A stretch of 64,000 bases of DNA from Plantago ovata. Its lineage: Eukaryota; Streptophyta; Magnoliopsida; Lamiales; Plantaginaceae. Position 1 is the stretch's first letter; every line of letters starts with the position of its first letter. Position numbers and translations under genes: made by a program. Under the pieces are notes generated by a model that saw only the letters and a list, made by a program, of their open reading frames with translations, was not told where the DNA came from and made no database searches. This document shows, piece after piece, positions 12,767 to 23,907 of the stretch. Where the stretch lies: positions 116,721,547 to 116,785,546 of the forward strand of contig CM051455.1 of NCBI GenBank assembly GCA_028274465.1. The letters run 5' to 3'.

Positions 12767-12861
12767 TAATGTATTCAAGCACCATTTAGGTCATATTTAT
12801 AATTTTATTTGTTGATGTGGATCTCATCTTTTTATTTACTTAAATTCTTATAAATATCACC

Positions 12862-13645
12862 GGATATGATATGACGTGGTGAATTTATGCACGGATAAGC
12901 ATACTTGACATTTTCTTACTTTTTTAGAATCGACGTATAAAGAGCATAACAAATGCTCTCATGAATACATTACAACAACCAAAACAAGCTCAAAATCACA
13001 CAAACGCAACAAAACAAAAAAAAAAAAAAAAAAAAAAAAAAATGATATAACATATATTCCAGACCCAACAAATTTGCTTCTCGTGGAGCACCCCGTGCAA
13101 TAGGCTTATACTCAAAAGGCATAAATCATAAATTTACGCATACGAAAAAGTCCACAATTGTTCTCCACTTGGCATCTAGTGCAACCTTCCCAAATTCATA
13201 AGGCATGTATTAAAATTCCACTCCCTTGGCATAGCTAGTGCAACAAACTCAATTTGAGAAAGTATATATCACAAAATCAATTCCCGTTGGGTACCTAGTA
13301 CAACATGCTCAAATTGGGAAATCATAGATCTCAAATTCATTCCCGTCGTCGCATCAGGTACAACATGCTCAAGATCCTAAGGCATACATGACAAATGTGA
13401 CCTCTGTGGTAAACCCCGTGCAATAGACTCAAACTCACAAAGAATAGGTCGAATGGGTGAATGGATTAAGTTTTGATATGACGTGGTGAATTTATGCACG
13501 GATAAGCATATTTGACATTTTCTTACTTTTTTAAACGGCAATTTTTGTATTGCGTTAGAATCGACGTACAAAGAGCATACCAAATGCTCTCAAGAATACA
13601 TCACAACAACCGGTTCAAGCTCAAGATCACACACACAAAGAAATA
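12862..13645. repeat. Direct repeat of ~150 bp flanking a ~60-bp tandem array
   Basis: The block GATATGACGTGGTGAATTTA...GAATCGACGTA.AAAGAGCATA.CAAATGCTCTCA occurs at about 12862-13019 and again at about 13476-13645, the second copy having a short insertion. Between them, after a poly-A run at 13018-13041, lies a degenerate array (13075-13447) of about six ~60-bp units built on 'ccCGT.GG.ATC.AGTGCAACA..CTCAAA..GG.AAGGCATA'. The paired blocks flanking a repeat body resemble short terminal direct repeats of a small non-autonomous retroelement, but I cannot identify primer or polypurine sites. Confidence 0.5.
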
Positions 13646-13649
13646 AAAA

Positions 13650-14300
13650 AAACTCACAAGATAGCTCACATACACTCCATGTCCACACGAACTAACCCAA
13701 TAAGAGGCATTTCATATGTTCCATAATCCTGACCCAATAAAATCACCCTGTTCTTCGAATGTAAAACATGAACCACATGACTTCCTCCTAGCCCCTACGT
13801 ATGTACAAAACGTCAAAGCCATCAACTTTAACTTATCAAAACTTAATTCATTCAGTGTTTTCTTTATCAAAATTACTCAATAAAATCATAATACACTTCA
13901 GAAGATCTCATAACCATTTCTCAAATCCAAACAAAAAAGCAATCTTCCATAAGCCAAAACCCAAGATCTATATTCTCTTAATGAGGAAGTGGAAAACCTT
14001 CAATAACTAATTTACCTTCACCTCCTATTTTCTTGATCCCCCCCCCCCCCCCCCACCACCCCATTTATAAATTTTCCCTTGCTTTATTCAATATTTGGCT
14101 TTATAGCTTTCCTTTCTATGACCGGAAGTGAAGTCGTACACAACACGACATTATACGTTGATGAGAAATATTGTCAAAAGATGAACTTTCTAATTGTATC
14201 GATGTTCCATTCGTAAGCCTTTGTTTTTCATCTAGCAAATATTCACAAGGTAAATTTTCTAATGAAAATAATTTGTATTTCACTTAATACACATGCCTGG
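13650..14300. other. Intergenic DNA with a C homopolymer
   Basis: AT-rich DNA without a recognisable gene. A run of 17 C near 14038-14054 is the only distinctive feature. Confidence 0.5.
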
Positions 14301-14314
14301 TATCAAAGCAAAAC

Positions 14315-14455
14315 AAAAGATTGTCAGAGGTCATCACTTAGAATGGTGATAATGTGATGTTCATTTATTGTCCGAAGGAAATGTTAAGGTTGCCATCCGA
14401 CAAAACATAAACATCACATTAACACCATTCAAGTGATGATTTCCGACGATCTTTT
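14315..14455. repeat. Long near-perfect inverted duplication (57-bp arms, ~26-bp loop)
   Basis: Left arm 14315-14372 and right arm 14399-14455 are reverse complements with only a handful of mismatches, for example GATGTTCATTTATTGTC against GACAAAACATAAACATC. A transcript through it would fold into a single long hairpin. The right arm is also the start of a module repeated at 15.1 kb and 15.87 kb, where only one arm is present, so the hairpin arose by local inverted duplication of the module start. This is the geometry of a young MIRNA-type locus or a small foldback element. Confidence 0.75.
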
Positions 14456-14794
14456 GAACAAAACTGCGTGTGTTGTGCATTCGCGCAAAAAGTAAATATG
14501 TAAGACAAGTATCAACTCCAGATTACGTATACAAATGTAATATTGAGATAATGAAAAAGTGCATTGAATAGATACAAAAATAAAAAATCAAAATATTATA
14601 TGGTGATTTTGACAAACTCTAAATCCCTAAACCCTCTCCACCTTATAAATATTGCTCTATTTTCTCCGTTTCTCAAGTCTAAAATATTAACTCTTGTAGT
14701 ACTTGTTCTTGTTTTTTCTTTTTTTCTTTTTTTTTTCCCGTAATCAGCTTAGCATTAACCATTAGTCCAATTGACCTTTACATTAAACCATTCC
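14391..14794 (+). promoter_or_regulatory. Tandem promoter-like module, copy A
   Basis: It begins at the right arm of the hairpin (ACATCACATTAACACCATTC) and runs through TGTTGTGCATTCGCGCAAAA, AAAAGTGCATTGAA, TTTTGACAAACTC, AAATCCCTAAACCCT and TTATAAATAT (TATA at 14643-14652). A CT-rich leader and a conserved tail CATTAACCATTAGTCCAATT follow. Copy B aligns to it through the whole length. I see no ORF starting downstream of the TATA box before the next module. Confidence 0.55.
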
Positions 14795-14827
14795 TCAAAA
14801 TAATGACCCCGACAAGATAAGTGTTAA

Positions 14828-15000
14828 GGCCATCTCTAGCAGTGTACTGTTGGGGTTCTGTTGGCCTCAACAGAACGCGAACAGAACTCCAGCAGTGTTC
14901 TGTTGGGTTCAATGACAGAACCCGTTTTGTTCTACAAAATCGATTATGTTGAATTCTGTTGGGTATTACAGAATCCGTTCTGTTCTACAGAACCGTATGA
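14828..15000. repeat. CAGAAC/GTTCTG-rich repeat, possibly a Tourist- or hAT-type MITE remnant
   Basis: The segment starts GGCCATCTCTAGCAGTGTAC, a type of terminus often found on plant MITEs. It contains many inverted copies of TTCTGTT(G)GG and CAACAGAAC. The far terminus is not clear, so it is probably truncated. Confidence 0.35.
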
Positions 15001-15097
15001 AATTAATGCTCTGCTAGATTGGTCATTTGACAATATTGTCGCTATAGAAAAATGCGAAAAAGTTTACATTAAGATGTCCTATGTACATAAGTGACAT

Positions 15098-15551
15098 TTA
15101 CGTTGCCATAGAGAAAAAAAAGAACATCTCATTAACGCTCATTCCAGTGGTGACATCCGACGGCCTTTTACATGAAACTACGCATGTTGTGCATTGGCAC
15201 GAAAAATAAATGTAATTATGAGACACATATAACTAGACACTAGGTGACGTTTACAAATGTAATTTGACACAATTAAAAAGTGCATTGAACAATATCTTCT
15301 TCATGCTGATTTTTTTAGGAACCCCAATCCCTAAATTAAAGGCTAACTCTTTCCATCCTATAAATATCACTCCATTTTGCTACTCTGCTTAGTCTCTTTT
15401 CTCCCTCGCTCACACCCTCGGCCTCCACTGACTAGTAAAGCTCTGTATGACTGTATGGCAAATCTAAATTTTTAAGTCATGTTCGTGTTTTTCGTAATTT
15501 GTTTAACATTTACCATCAGTCTAACTGGCTTTACATTAAATTAAATTATCT
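15098..15551 (+). promoter_or_regulatory. Tandem promoter-like module, copy B
   Basis: It carries the same landmarks as copy A in the same order: GTTGCCA...GAACATCTCATTAACGCTC, TGTTGTGCATTGGCACG, AAAAAGTGCATTGAA, CCCTAAA, CTATAAATATCAC (TATA at 15358-15367), a CT-rich leader, and a tail CATTTACCATCAGTCTAAC. Divergence from copy A is moderate, with many substitutions and small gaps. No coding region follows. Confidence 0.55.
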
Positions 15552-15644
15552 ATCCAAGAGATGGTCTCCAACCATTTTTCTATAAGAAATTTTCACGTGA
15601 AATACACGCTCTTTCGGAGTGACAATTTGCAGGGGAAGAACCCC

Positions 15645-15800
15645 GGGGGCGGTGGGGGCCTCTGCTACCCACCCCAACAAAAAAATTTTTTTTAGGTAAA
15701 ATTAATGATTTTTCAAAATTTTTTAAAGGTAAGTTTTACGATTTTTCAACTTCTGCATCCCTCCCCCCTAAACAAACCTTAATTTCTGGTTCTGTCCCTC
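15645..15800. repeat. GC-ended MITE-like fragment
   Basis: A C/G-rich start (CCCCGGGGGCGGTGGGGGCC), two TTTTTAGGTAAAATT-type blocks, and an end reading TTCTGGTTCTGTCCCTC resemble common plant MITEs ending in GGGGCGGAGCCAG-type sequence. The ends are not good inverted repeats. Confidence 0.25.
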
Positions 15801-15866
15801 ACCATTTGACATTGGCATGTGGAAAAAATATGCAAAAAATGTACGTTATGTTACAAAAATGTACCT

Positions 15867-16023
15867 TTATGTTGCCAAGGGACAAAAAATGAACATCATA
15901 TTAACACTTGTTCAAGTGATGACTTTCGACAATCGTTTAGATAAAATCGTACGTATGCATATCGCGCAAAATAAATATACGAGACACGTGTAAGTACTAG
16001 ATTACTACGGTTACAAATTTCTT
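15867..16023 (+). promoter_or_regulatory. Truncated promoter-like module, copy C
   Basis: It has the first third of the module only: GTTGCCAAGGGACAAAAAATGAACATCATATTAACAC..., GATGACTTTCGACAATCG, CATATCGCGCAAAATAAATAT and GAGACACGTGTAAGTACTAGATTA. It stops before the TATA portion. Confidence 0.55.
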
Positions 16024-16683
16024 CAGATGAATCAAACAACGTCATCGTAATACTTTTACATCTTCTTTCCCATACTGTAATACTTTATCCGTTACGATTG
16101 AAACGTTTAAAGGTTATTTGTATTTGAATTTTGAGCACGAAATAATTCTAAATTACATAATATTAATAAAGTTAGTATATCATAAAATGTAACGTATAAT
16201 AAAGTTAATAAGTTATATTAATTATACTACCTCCTCAATGAGTAAAGTTTCCATTTCATTTCGCTGACTTTTTATTTTAGTTTGGTTTTATCTCATAGTA
16301 TTTTCAAATCCTACAAAAAAATTAACAAAATCGTACTTTTAATAAAGAAATCGTAATTTTAATATTTGGCTACAAGTGAGAGGAAAGATAAAAAAAACTC
16401 TCCCAACAAAACGCAAAACAATCCTACCCTTATCACCCAAAACCACCGAATCAAGCTTCATTAGATCAAATTAACAATCCATTTTCTTCTCCATCCTCTT
16501 CACAAACAAAAACACATAACTGCACAACAACAGTGATCAAATTAAACACAGCCAACATGATTCCCAACCATAACTCTAAAATTGTATGTACGATCTCCAC
16601 CAGATTAATTACTACAAAACAATGAGATAAATGAAAGAAAAAAAAAGAGATATTTCAACTCAAGAAGTGAGAGTTTAATTACG
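16024..16683. other. Intergenic DNA before the truncated copia LTR
   Basis: AT-rich DNA with two Stowaway-like end motifs (TACTTTATCCGTTACGATTG near 16082 and TACTACCTCCTCAATGAG near 16226) that do not pair. No gene is recognised. The join to copia LTR sequence is at about 16683. Confidence 0.45.
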
Positions 16684-17443
16684 CACAAGTGAGAGTTTGA
16701 TCACGTTGTTGACACACTTCAACTCTTTGCCGGATGACCTCTATTTATAGTGTTAGTAAGGAGCCGTTTGAATTTCAAATCCTAAGGCTTTTGTTCCTTA
16801 ACATGTCACTATCTTGCTTTTGTACTTTAAGCAGCGTCTTTGTTTGTCTTCTAGTCTTCATGTCCTTCGCGTGTAAGCTTTGCATTTAATGCATATTTGA
16901 ATAGAATTCAAACAGTAACATTGGAGCGCAAATTCAAGTACTTTCAGCAAGGGGTCACATATGTTCCATCAGCAAGTGGTTAGTCTCAGTTTCAGCAAGC
17001 ACAACCTACTCTGTCTTTCAGATTTTCACTTATGCAATGCTGTTGCTGAATTTTCCACTTTCTGAGTAACACGTGCCTTTGTAGATGCCAGTCTTCAGCA
17101 ATCTTCTAGTCTTCAGATCTTCGAATTCTTCAAGTCTTCAGATCTTCAAAAGTCTTCAAGATTCTGAGCGATTTCTAAATGCTTCAATAGGTTATTCTCT
17201 TTTCAGAAAATAAGATACATCATAAGCTACAACATCAATAAATTATTTTCTTTTCAAGAAATAAAATACATCATATGCAAAATAAATAACTTATCTAGCA
17301 CCTATACTAAGTCATCAGCAAACGTTCCTCTTTTACAATGTCCTTAAAATTCTAAATTCCTATGGACCTTAAGAGTACTAGTTACTGGACTTTCCTTAAT
17401 TTAGCATGGTTAATTGCTCATCAAAATTACAAGTTTCCTAACA
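16684..17443 (-). repeat. Copia 3' LTR, truncated (760 bp)
   Basis: It aligns with 32540-33299 of the 5' LTR almost base for base. A TATA box (TATAAATAG on the minus strand) is at 16741-16749. The roughly 850 bp nearest the outer end is missing. The break is at the GCACAAGTGAGAG segment. Confidence 0.92.
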
Positions 17444-17460
17444 AATTTCCCCCTTTTTGA
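17444..17460 (-). promoter_or_regulatory. Polypurine tract of the copia element
   Basis: On the minus strand the sequence reads CAAAAAGGGGGAAATT directly before the LTR start TGTTAGG. This is the expected plus-strand priming site and fixes the LTR boundary. Confidence 0.9.
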
Positions 17461-20396
17461 TGTTAGCAATCCATGGCTGAATTAATTGTTACCCTTTTAG
17501 AGGTTTCTGATGTTGAATAAATCAGTTGATTAATGCAAGCATACTTGAATAAATAAACAGTAAGCATAAGTAAATTGCATAATCAAAAACCAATAAGAGT
17601 CAAAAGTTTCATTGATGCTAGTTATCTTTCAGAAGTTTACAAGAAAAAGCATAGATAACTTAAAGAGAATCAGCAAGCAAAAACTATTGCAGGGACTTAA
17701 GCTTTTTCAGAGGATTTTCTCAAAATCTCTCTTACACTCTTCTCAGCAAGTGCAGTGAATTCAACACAATCCTTTTCGTAGTTTTCCAGAAGCCTACGGA
17801 CTTGTAGTTGAAGAATTCTTGCGTTTTTGCAGACAGTATGATGATGCTTTTCAGCATTCATTTCCGTGTAATTAGTTACCCACAAATGCATGCCCCAATT
17901 GCTGGCATGGAGAAGCTGTGTATCTGAAATGCTTTTCGAATGAATCTTTCTTAGCCAAAGAAGATCTTCTTCTTGATCCTTAGCAGTGAGATAAAAGTAC
18001 TCATAAGGAATCAATCCAAGTTTATTCTTAGGTTTCTTTGTTACTGGGTCAGAGTAGTAAGCGATGCCAGGTGGTTTGATCAGATTTGGTTCTTGTTTGT
18101 ATGTCTTACCAATGGCAATTCTTCTTACTTGGACCTCAAGATTCAACCATTTCCCAGCAATATTTCTTGAGAGGGATTCTTCCCTTTGCTTTCTTTGGAC
18201 CTTGAGTTCAATCCATTTGAACATTTGATTCAAAATGGCTGTAGGAAAGAACTCATTCACCAACAAGTCTTCCAGCTTTAAGATCCAGCAACCATGAATG
18301 TTTTTGATTACATTCTGAGTGGTTTCATCATTACTGGTCTTTGTATATTCAATGCCGGAGCCAATAGCAATGTTGGCCAGCCTTTTCTCTTCCTGTCTTT
18401 GCCTTCTTCTTCTTGTCTTAGCATTGTCTTGATCTCTTGCTGAAGAGTCAGACGAAAAGTGCTTTGATTGGCCAGATGGAGTCAAGGCTGTTAAGGGTAT
18501 AGCTCTTATGGCTTGAGCTATTGTTTGATTGTCATCATCTTCATCATCTTCTTCATTCAGATTGTGATGACTTTCAGTATGGCAAAAATCTTGAGTTTCA
18601 GCAGCGGTTTTTCTCTTTTTGGTACTTGCTGAATTCAACTCAGATTCTGCTTGCCTTTTAGAACTTTGTTCTTTTTCAGCAAGCGGTTCTATGGGCAGAG
18701 GCACATCAGCAGCAGGAGGGGTTTGGTTTCTTTTTCTTTTCTTTCCCCCCTTAGACATGGATTGCAACATCGGGGTGATGTGCAGAGAATAAACCTCATT
18801 GCAATTTTCAGCAAGAGTGCTTAAACTGTTATACTTCATGATGATTTGCTGTTGGTCAGAAGTCATTTTTGACAACTCTCTTTGAATATTCATCATGTTC
18901 TCTTCATGTCTTTTTGCTGTTGCGGCCTTCTCATCCATAATAGTTTGTGCCTTCACTAGAGCATTCTTTGCAAGCCTGAGCGCTTGACTTACATCTTCTT
19001 CATAGCTCTTGTGATAAAGACTGATGTCTTTCTGAGCTATTGTCAAAGTTGTAGTGCGTCTCAACACTGTAGCCAATATCTTTCCAATGTCAAGTGGGCT
19101 TTCAGCAAGCAATGCATCATCTTCAGCTTTGCAGGCATTATGGACTTCTTTTAGTGCTAGAATTCTGGGAGTAAACTCCTCAACTCTTGGGAACGGCACT
19201 TTATCAGTGATATAATCAGGAGGAGGAATCTGGACAACTTTGGGGTCTTGCTTGGATTGTTCATCGTCATTTTATGACAATTCGTCATCATCCTCAGATT
19301 CATCAAGTTGAGCAACTTTAGAACCTTTATCAGTAGCTTCACTTCCTTTTTGTTGAGTGGTTGCTGATGGCAACACTTCAGACTCAACGGCTGGAGTTTC
19401 ACCAGTAGTTAGTTTTAATTGAGTAGTTGCTGAAGGCAACGTTTGAGACTCAATAACTGGAGTTTCGCCAGTAGTTAGTTGTTTCAATTGAGTTTGGGGC
19501 TCAATTACTGGAGTTTCGCCAGTAGTAAAAGGAAGGGATGGAACTTCCTTTGGTCTTCGTCTTGAAGATTCACCAATTTCTAGATCCTTTGTATGCCTTG
19601 CATGGATCAATAGACTGTTCTGTAGAGCTCGTTGGTAATCTTCATCCAATTCATCTTCATCATCAAGGTTTGCATCAGTGACCTTGGCATCAGAAATTTG
19701 GTTCTTGCCATTTTTCAAGGCAGCCCTTTTTCTGGCGTATTCTTCTTCAGTATCAGCACCTTGCACAGGTGCTTGATTTTCAGCATCAGCAGGAGAAGGT
19801 TGAGATTCTTGCTGAGATTGTTGTTGTTCAGCTTGCTGATTTTCAGGTTGAGTATTTTCAGCAACTGTTAACTTCAATCCTCCAGCATCAGGACTTGGAC
19901 CTTGATTGTCATCATCGTCGTCTTTCTTGTCCTTAGAATCTTTCCCTTCTTCATCATCGTCTGTCAGAATGACCAGCTCAACTTGCTTATATAAAGCAAC
20001 ACTTGTCACATTGATTTTGTGGGGATCAGCCACCACAGGTACAAATAGACCTTTGAGCATCACAACTTGTTCAGCTGGAGAGGCACTCTTGAATTTGGCC
20101 TTCATATTCTCTCTGATTTGAGCAATCAGATTGGAGCTCATTTGCTGAGAATATGACATTTCTTCAGGAAGGATGGAGTGGACAAATGTTTCGAGCTTCA
20201 GCAGAGAAGATCTCTTTTTCTCATTTGAGAGATGAAGGTGAAGATCTGAGAAATCCATTCGCCTGTACCTTTGCCAGTTGCTGACGGACTTAGCAACTCT
20301 TGACAAAGTTGTCCTTTTGAAGTTCAAGTAAAGTTCTTCAGAACTTACTTGATGATCTTCAGTGATGAGTACCACTTCAGTGGTCTCCTTTTGAGC

Positions 20397-20765
20397 CTGA
20401 AAAAGAACGTTATTTAGATCAGGAATGGTTTAGAGAATTGTCTTAGAGTTTATATCTACAACATGTTTTACCTGCTGAGAGTCAGCAAGCTCATGTAGTA
20501 CAATTTCCATTCCATGAGGAGCTTGAGTAGCATCCTCCATTTGTTCATCCTGAAATAAATTAAAGTTAGACACAAGTACTAAGCTGTCAAACTTAGTTTT
20601 TATACCAAAATTATTAACTACCTGCTGAGCAGGGAGTGTTGGTTCTGGTGTAGAGGCTTCAGCAACCATCTGACTTGCATCTTGAGAAGTCTGTGGAGAT
20701 AGGATAATTTTAGCAAAAGAATAATTTTCAGAATTTGAAGTTTTACTTATGGTTGAATTAACTAC
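20397..20765 (-). other. Cluster of three phase-0 micro-introns
   Basis: Introns at 20691-20765, 20550-20621 and 20397-20471. Donors read CAGCAG|GTAGTTAAT, CAGCAG|GTAGTTAAT and CAGCAG|GTAAAACAT. Acceptors read CTCCACAG, TTATTTCAG and TTTTTCAG. Introns 1 and 2 contain no stop in the coding frame. Intron 3 does. The exon ends before introns 1 and 2 are alike (EPQPVLPQQ and EPTLPAQQ), so an exon-plus-intron unit appears to have been duplicated. Confidence 0.65.
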
Positions 20766-21807
20766 CTGCTGAGGAAGGACAGGTTGTGGCTCAGTCCTTT
20801 CAGCATTAACAGTTTCTTCAACAGACTTATGGTTTTGCTCTATCTGAGAAAGCTGTGCGGTTTCAGCAATCTCCCTTGTCTCTGAAATGAAAAGTTGAGC
20901 AGAAGCATCTTGACCTTTGAGCTCACTGCTTGTCATGAAGAGATCAATTGACTTGTTGGATGATTCTTCAATTTCCAACTCCATTTGTTTGCTTAAATCT
21001 TCCAGTACAAGCTAGACTTTGTCAATTGATGTCTTGGGTGAACTTGGGCCAGTATTCTCAGCATCATGAGATGCGTCTTTGAATAATGCTTCTTGAGTTT
21101 CAGCAACTTCAGGAACTGGAACCATTGCTATTTCAGCAACTGGTCCTTCAGCAAGCGTTGTTTCAGCAACTTGATGAGTTGCTTGTTCAGCAACCATCTT
21201 TTCAGCAGCATCAGCAAGTGCCGCTTTTTGCAGATCAGCAGCAATGTCACTTACTGGTTCCATAGTTGGATCATCTAGATTATCTACAATGTAGATATCA
21301 GGTTCTTGGGCAGGAATTTCATTTCCACTGCCTTGTGGTCTATTCTCAGTAGAATTATCAACATTGAGTTGATTGTTGAAGGCTTCCGCAAACATTTCAA
21401 CATTGCTGACATAGGCTTCAGTAATTACTTCAGCAACATCTACTGGCAAATGCGTTTCAACATTTGTCTGGGAATTGACTGAGGGGTCTTGGACAGCAGA
21501 AACTGACTTGCGAGCCAGTGTTTTCTTTCTTTTGTTGCTGGTCCTTTTCCTCTTAGGTACGAGATTTGCTGATGACGCTGCAGTCTGAGTGTCATCATCA
21601 GCTTTCCTCTTTTTCTTGTTAGATTTCTCTAGTTTCCCAGAGTCATCTATAGTTGCGTTTTCAGCAACTGGTGTTGTACACGTACCTTGTTGATTTTCTA
21701 CAGCTGTTTCTTTTGTGTTACCACCATCTACAGCAGTTTCATCTCTAAGTTGCTGAGTGGTAACATCTGCAGCTGTTGTATACCTTTCTTGCTGGCTTGT
21801 GCTGACA

Positions 21808-23907
21808 ACATTTGTAAGAAAATATGGTCAGAGTTACCCCTAGGGTACGCAGCGGAATTTTAAAATTTTCTTAACATACAGGTTAATTAATTATGCATAT
21901 GTCGTATATATATAAACACGTCAATTAGAAGACTAACCTTACTTCCAAAGCAGCTTCCAAGTCTTCGTAATAATCCGGTGTATCTTCTCCTTCGTCGAAG
22001 TCGAAGATATCTACAATACTCTGTATATCTGCAAGACAATAAGAGTTAGTTTCCAGCTCCTAGAACCTCAACCTTGGTATCCACGGATGAACAGCCTATC
22101 GGAAGAATGCTAGGATATTCTTTGTGTGACCAAGAAGACGGGGCGGCAATTCCCTCCGGTGGTGGTGCGCGCGCGTGAGGCTAAGGGAGGAGGGGAGAGT
22201 TTTATTTTCTCTAAGAAAACTGGGTAGAATAATTGTGTTTGAAATTGTCTGTCAGAACTTGTGTGTAAAACTCTCTCTAATAGTCCACTATATATAGTAG
22301 TCTATAGAAGCCTAAAGCATAAGCAATTAGACTTCGTAAAGGAATAAGAATCTAATTCTTATCGCACAAGGAAACCAATATCAAGTCTAGATTCATTCCC
22401 AATCAAATTAAAACTCAATCAGGAAAATCTAACTTATCCCTTGAACTTCTAATAGAGGAAGGAGTCGAACTCCTTCCCCTACTCAGGTACGCGCGCGCGC
22501 GCGCCTTGTCCTACGGGACGTGGGTCCCACTTTTGGGACCCACTTATATTTCTAAGGCAATCCAAACTCCAAGTAGATTTTGCCCAAGTGCATATGTTAA
22601 TTCTAAATTAACATATCCTTTACAATCAAACCTCCATTATATTTCCAAAATATAATCTTTAATTGTATTTACATAAAATACAATTAATTAGCCAATTCAA
22701 TTAATAATTCCAAATCATTAATTGAGCCACCAAATATTATAATTAATTACAAATCAATTATAATCCATCAATCACAATTAATTCCAAATTAATTGCGATT
22801 CCATCTTCAAGGATATTCTGATAGGCTGAATCACCACATAGTGTGACCCATAGGGCCTCATCGTATTAAGCAAGTCCTAGACTAGGCAACATGAAATTCC
22901 TAGACGGTTCCATTTGCAATATTAATACGTGAGGACGTTTGAGAGGTTTCTCAAAGCTAACCCTTTCGTTGCGAAGCCTGTTGCGCTCAACGCGGCGATG
23001 GTAACGTCCCTTCATCTGACTTGCTCGAATGTATCTAGGACCGATGAAGTGTCTATCCCAATAATACATCCATGGGCGTCTCAGGGAGTTGCTTGGTTAA
23101 GATATACTTATGACCATCATAATATATCATTTGCACTGGCCAGTGACTTTACCAACACAACTATGCAGACTATGAGCAGTGCTCTCCTGTGCTACACTTG
23201 AGAGATGAATCCTTCACAGAATTACTTATCACCCCCATTTGTATTTAGCCATAATCCTGGATCGTGTCTTAGGTCAGCTGCTTATTCAGAGTTGACATCG
23301 ACGGGTCCACCAAGGATATGGGGCAACAAATGTGATGATAAAGTCCTGTAAGTACAAAGGACGAATGGCATCACTTCGACAACTCACCGGTTCCCATAGA
23401 CACGTCGGTGTAGAGCACTACATCGATGGGAGTGTCCGGTGGGTACTTCCATTGTTCGATAAAGCTTCTTCGAACAACTATGCGCAGTTATGGGAACGTT
23501 CCTTGATTGTCCAACAATCCATTCCGTGGCCGTGGGATCGGCTCACACTTGCTCCAACAAGTATAACCTCCACGCATACTAGTCTTGTCAGGTTCATTCA
23601 GACCCCCACATCCGAGATGTACCACGACTAGGGAGAGTTTGGGATAGATGATAACTCACATAGCTCCCACTAACTGTGTGATCGGTCATCTATCTGAGGG
23701 GACATGTTTAATATCAATACATACAACAATAAAGATATGACATGCTGCAGCCTGGTGTAATATAAATATGAAAGTGATACTCAACAGTAAAATGCAACAA
23801 ACATATATTATATTACGTTGACCTGTGTAATAGTACATATATGTCCTCTATAAGGGCACCATGCCCTTAGTAAGGACTGTCTCTAGGACATATACACTAT
23901 CAACATT
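21808..23907 (-). mobile_element. Solo LTR A (2,090 bp) inside the copia extra ORF
   Basis: The LTR spans 21813-23902 with a 5-bp target duplication (ACATT on the plus strand, 21808-21812 and 23903-23907). On the minus strand it starts TGATAGTGTATATGTCC and ends CATATTTTCTTACA. It is homologous, in opposite orientation, to solo LTR B at 34.3-46.9 kb. A TATA-like CTATATATAG lies at 22288-22298, followed toward the LTR end by an exon-like segment (21943-22028). No primer site, coding region or second LTR is present, so it is the product of LTR-LTR recombination. The retrotransposon family is not identified. Confidence 0.85.
21943..22028 (-). other. Exon-like segment conserved between solo LTRs A and B
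   Basis: Bounded by GTCTTGCAG and by GGAA|GTAAGG. It encodes DIFDFDEGED...YYEDL, an acidic peptide also found in solo LTR B (46690-46816) between TTTTGCAG and GTAAGT. Codons differ at third positions while the peptide core stays. Confidence 0.5.

Noticed and set aside
22866-23631. Several open frames inside solo LTR A
   Set aside because: They are not kept in solo LTR B, which is homologous, so they are chance frames.
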